DNA of 64,000 nucleotides, from NCBI GenBank assembly GCA_963931865.1, contig OZ007512.1, positions 7,124,208 through 7,188,207 on the forward strand, in the 5' to 3' direction. Shown one piece after another: positions 61,703 to 64,000 of the stretch. Positions within the stretch are counted from its first letter, which is position 1. Every line of letters starts with the position of its first letter. The position numbers and the translations under genes were made by a program. Below the pieces are notes generated by a model, which made no database searches, was not told the DNA's origin, and worked only from the letters and a program-made list of their open reading frames with translations. Origin of the DNA: Axinella damicornis. Taxonomy: Eukaryota; Porifera; Demospongiae; Axinellida; Axinellidae.

Positions 61703-64000
61703 ATGACCTTTGAAGAGCCACTGTCTTCTACCAAAATCCTCCAAGTCAGCTCTGACTAACTCCCCACACCACCTAGAACAGCAGCTTCTTCCTGCTGAGA
61801 ACACCAGTCACCATCGACGGCCAACCTGCTCTGGTTGGGTGCTCTAGTGAGGGAGAACTCACCCTCAGCTGCCGCTACGCCAGCCTCAGTCTCCCCCTCC
61901 ACTCCATCCGAGCCTCCCTGGAAGAGGTGGTGAAGACTCGTGAGGTATCTCCAGTCGGTGATGTCCACTGTGAGGAAGTGCCTCTGTTCCCAGTCTCCTT
62001 CTCCTCTGAGCACAATCTGAGCTCATTGACAGGGGATCTGCTCAGCAGCAACTGGAGTCTCTATTCACTGTGGGATTCCCTGCTCAATGCAGCACGGTAG
62101 TGTCCAGCCCACCTCTGACCAGCAGCCTGCTAGCAGCAACTGCCAGCTACTGATCAGCTCCCCGGTAGTGCCCAGCCCACCTCTGACCAGCAGCCTGGTA
62201 GTGTCCAGCCCACCTCTGACCAGCAGCCTGCTAGCAGCCAACAGCCAGTTAGTGATCAGCTGCAGCTGTTTCTTGTCCATCCTGATGCAGTGACGAAGGA
62301 TGCCCGGGTGGTTGAAGTGACCCTGGAGAACTACTCGGCCTGCATGGCTCTACCATCTCTTCAAGGAGAGTGAAATGTTTGACTACTGGTCCCTCTTTCA
62401 GGTGTACAGGACAAAGATCAAGAAGACACTCAAGGTATAGGAGGCAGTGTGTGTGAGTGTAATGTGGAGGATGGTGTTTCATTCCTAGGGTAACAAATGG
62501 TTCAAAGGTTCAAAATCGTTCATATTTTGAACCCGGTCACTCAATGGACTTCTAACTGACCATGCAGCCTTAATTAACATTTAATGTGATTGTGTTTGTG
62601 ACTGGTAGCTACATACTCCAACTCACACATTTTCGGGATAAAAGTGTCAGAACAGTTCCAGATAATTCACAATACTATTCAACACTGGTGTTGGTTACCA
62701 ACCCTTTCCCAAGCTTGTTGGCAAATGCAATGCTTAAAGTATAGTAACTGTATTGGGAGCTACATAGGAATTTTGAACTTGTCCCATTTACGTGCATGGT
62801 TTCTTTCCCTGCTAATTCAGTGAGTGGCTACTCAAGTGCACTCCAGTATCCGGTGTGGTTGTCTAAAACAACCAAGAGTTCATAACAGATGTTCGACTGT
62901 GAGTGAGTGTGGTAGTCTCATTCCCAGACCCTGAATGCCCACCCGCCCAAGGGTTCTTGTGACAATGCGACATTTTACTCGGTCCTTTGATGGTGATGTC
63001 TGGAAGGTCGGATGACCAATCAGAGTTTAGCTAGGCCAATATATTACTTTGCAGTTTCCGTATCGGCTAAGTAGACCTGATAGACACAGCCCAGAAACTA
63101 CGCGAAGAGGAGTGCTACTTTCGTTGGTACAAAGAATTACCTATTTCCTTCTCACCGCTGTATTTTTGCCTGGACTCTACTGATTACGTCATCATAGTCA
63201 CTCCCGTCGAAGGTCAGCCACCATGTCATATTGTCACCAGACTCCTTTTTGTGGTTGCGTGTTCAGGGTCTGGGAATGAGACTATGAGTGTGTGTGACAG
63301 TCAGACTGTCACACACCCATTTCAAAAACTCCATGAAGTTTATCGCATGAGCGTTTACAACACCCAATATATGGTTTATGCTCAAGTCAGCTATGGGAAA
63401 GTAACTCCAAATTGGACTGCAGATAAGATGCTAAAAGCATTATGTATATGATAATAATTAAGACAGAGGACTGCAAGACCGAGATGCTTGTGACGTGGCT
63501 GAGGCAGACCAGGGAGGCCTCATGGTCCACTGTGGTCAGGGCTCTGGTGGGGATAAGGAAGGGAGCCCTCGCTCAGAAAGTCGCACTGGAATATGGTGAG
63601 CCACACCACATGCAGATACTATTCAGGTGTCATAGTCATGTGACCATGAACTTCTTGTGCTGTAAGTGACACCAATGTCTGTAAAGAGTGCTGCATGCAT
63701 GAATGATTGAAGCATCTTCGATCAGTGAAGTAAGCAACTAACATGCAGTGATTTCTGCGGAACTAGCTATTGTGTGTATGGAGGAAAATGCAAACAATCC
63801 ACACTCCGTCTCGTTCTATTACATGTGCAGGAGTGGCAGTCCCGTCTGCAGTGGAGAGAAAGGAGCTACTGCAGTTCCCTGTTGTGAAAGAGGTAGCTCA
63901 TTAGCAACACCATACATGTGCCATTCTTACAGCATTCTCTGTGCTTGTATTTTCTCCACAGAAAGTGTCATCCCTCCAGTCTCAACTACTTGATCATGCT
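61703..64000 (+). pseudogene. Unit 4: damaged member, runs off the window
   Basis: N-terminal exon 61,703-62,434 has a base loss at CTCCAAGTCAGC (about 61,740), TAG from a TAC codon at about 61,774, and a changed SDQ repeat. The Death exon keeps only its second half (about 63,469-63,595; EMLVTWLRQTREASWSTVV) with a good donor GTGAGC. Exon C (63,831-63,892) is complete; exon D starts at 63,962 and continues past the edge. A TAGYCTC MITE (62,913-63,284) sits in the A-B intron. The first exons are broken, but later exons could be intact beyond the window. Confidence 0.8.
62913..63284. mobile_element. TAGYCTC-family foldback MITE, 372 bp, 9-bp TSD (8/9)
   Basis: Ends TAGTCTCATTCCCAGACCCT and AGGGTCTGGGAATGAGACTA. 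Flanks TGAGTGTGG (62,904-62,912) and TGAGTGTGT (63,285-63,293). Confidence 0.88.

Overview
The window is eukaryotic and most likely from a sponge or another early-branching marine invertebrate. That is an inference from split genes with GT-AG introns, a dense load of short foldback DNA transposons, and tandem Death-domain/NHL genes of the kind common in such genomes. No prokaryotic operon, CRISPR array or viral genome is visible.

Layout. 1-3.4 kb: a decayed P-element (THAP9-like) transposase facing a second conserved but interrupted reading frame, then a foldback element. 3.4-12.6 kb: gene-poor and repeat-rich, with one exon of a mitochondrial carrier (UCP-like) at 10.83 kb and a damaged inverted copy of it at 6.4 kb. 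12.7-19.2 kb: a split gene ending in a SAM domain, flanked and invaded by an inverted pair of repeats. 19.3-22.6 kb: minisatellites, a CCAAT/TATA promoter-like block and plain intergenic DNA.

22.66-46.0 kb and 60.2-64.0 kb hold the main content: a tandemly duplicated gene family. The intact member (39,492-45,643) has six exons whose splice phases join into a predicted 1,052-residue protein: a novel N-terminal region with a variable Ser/Gln/Pro repeat, a Death domain, two coiled-coil exons, a filamin repeat and a six-bladed NHL propeller. This is TRIM-NHL-like with the RING/B-box part replaced by a Death domain. The first full member (28,733-33,125) instead ends in a seventh exon terminating C-C-I-Q, a possible CaaX prenylation box, and its NHL exon downstream is truncated and partly inverted. 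Other units are broken: NHL-only at 23.3 kb, a shattered unit at 34.6-38 kb, a damaged unit at 61.7 kb running off the window, and a fossil at 60.2 kb. All four N-terminal exons share a 5'-UTR block and a promoter with ETS-like and (in two units) bZIP-like sites.

47.46-49.09 kb: a single-exon minus-strand gene for a membrane-anchored, TPR-like protein, with an in-frame 17-residue extension beyond its TGA. 49.3-59.8 kb: foldback elements, a Death-domain-like fragment, a decayed Crypton-type (DUF3504/KIAA1958-like) recombinase and long palindromes.

The repeats are informative because paralogous units provide empty sites. One family has termini TAGYCTC and 9-bp target duplications and ranges from about 600 bp down to a 20-bp insertion. 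Another has termini TCAAGAGTT, 5-bp duplications and a 21-bp member. hAT-like (8 bp) and TTAA-specific elements are also present. Several stop codons look like CGA to TGA changes, suggesting CpG methylation decay.
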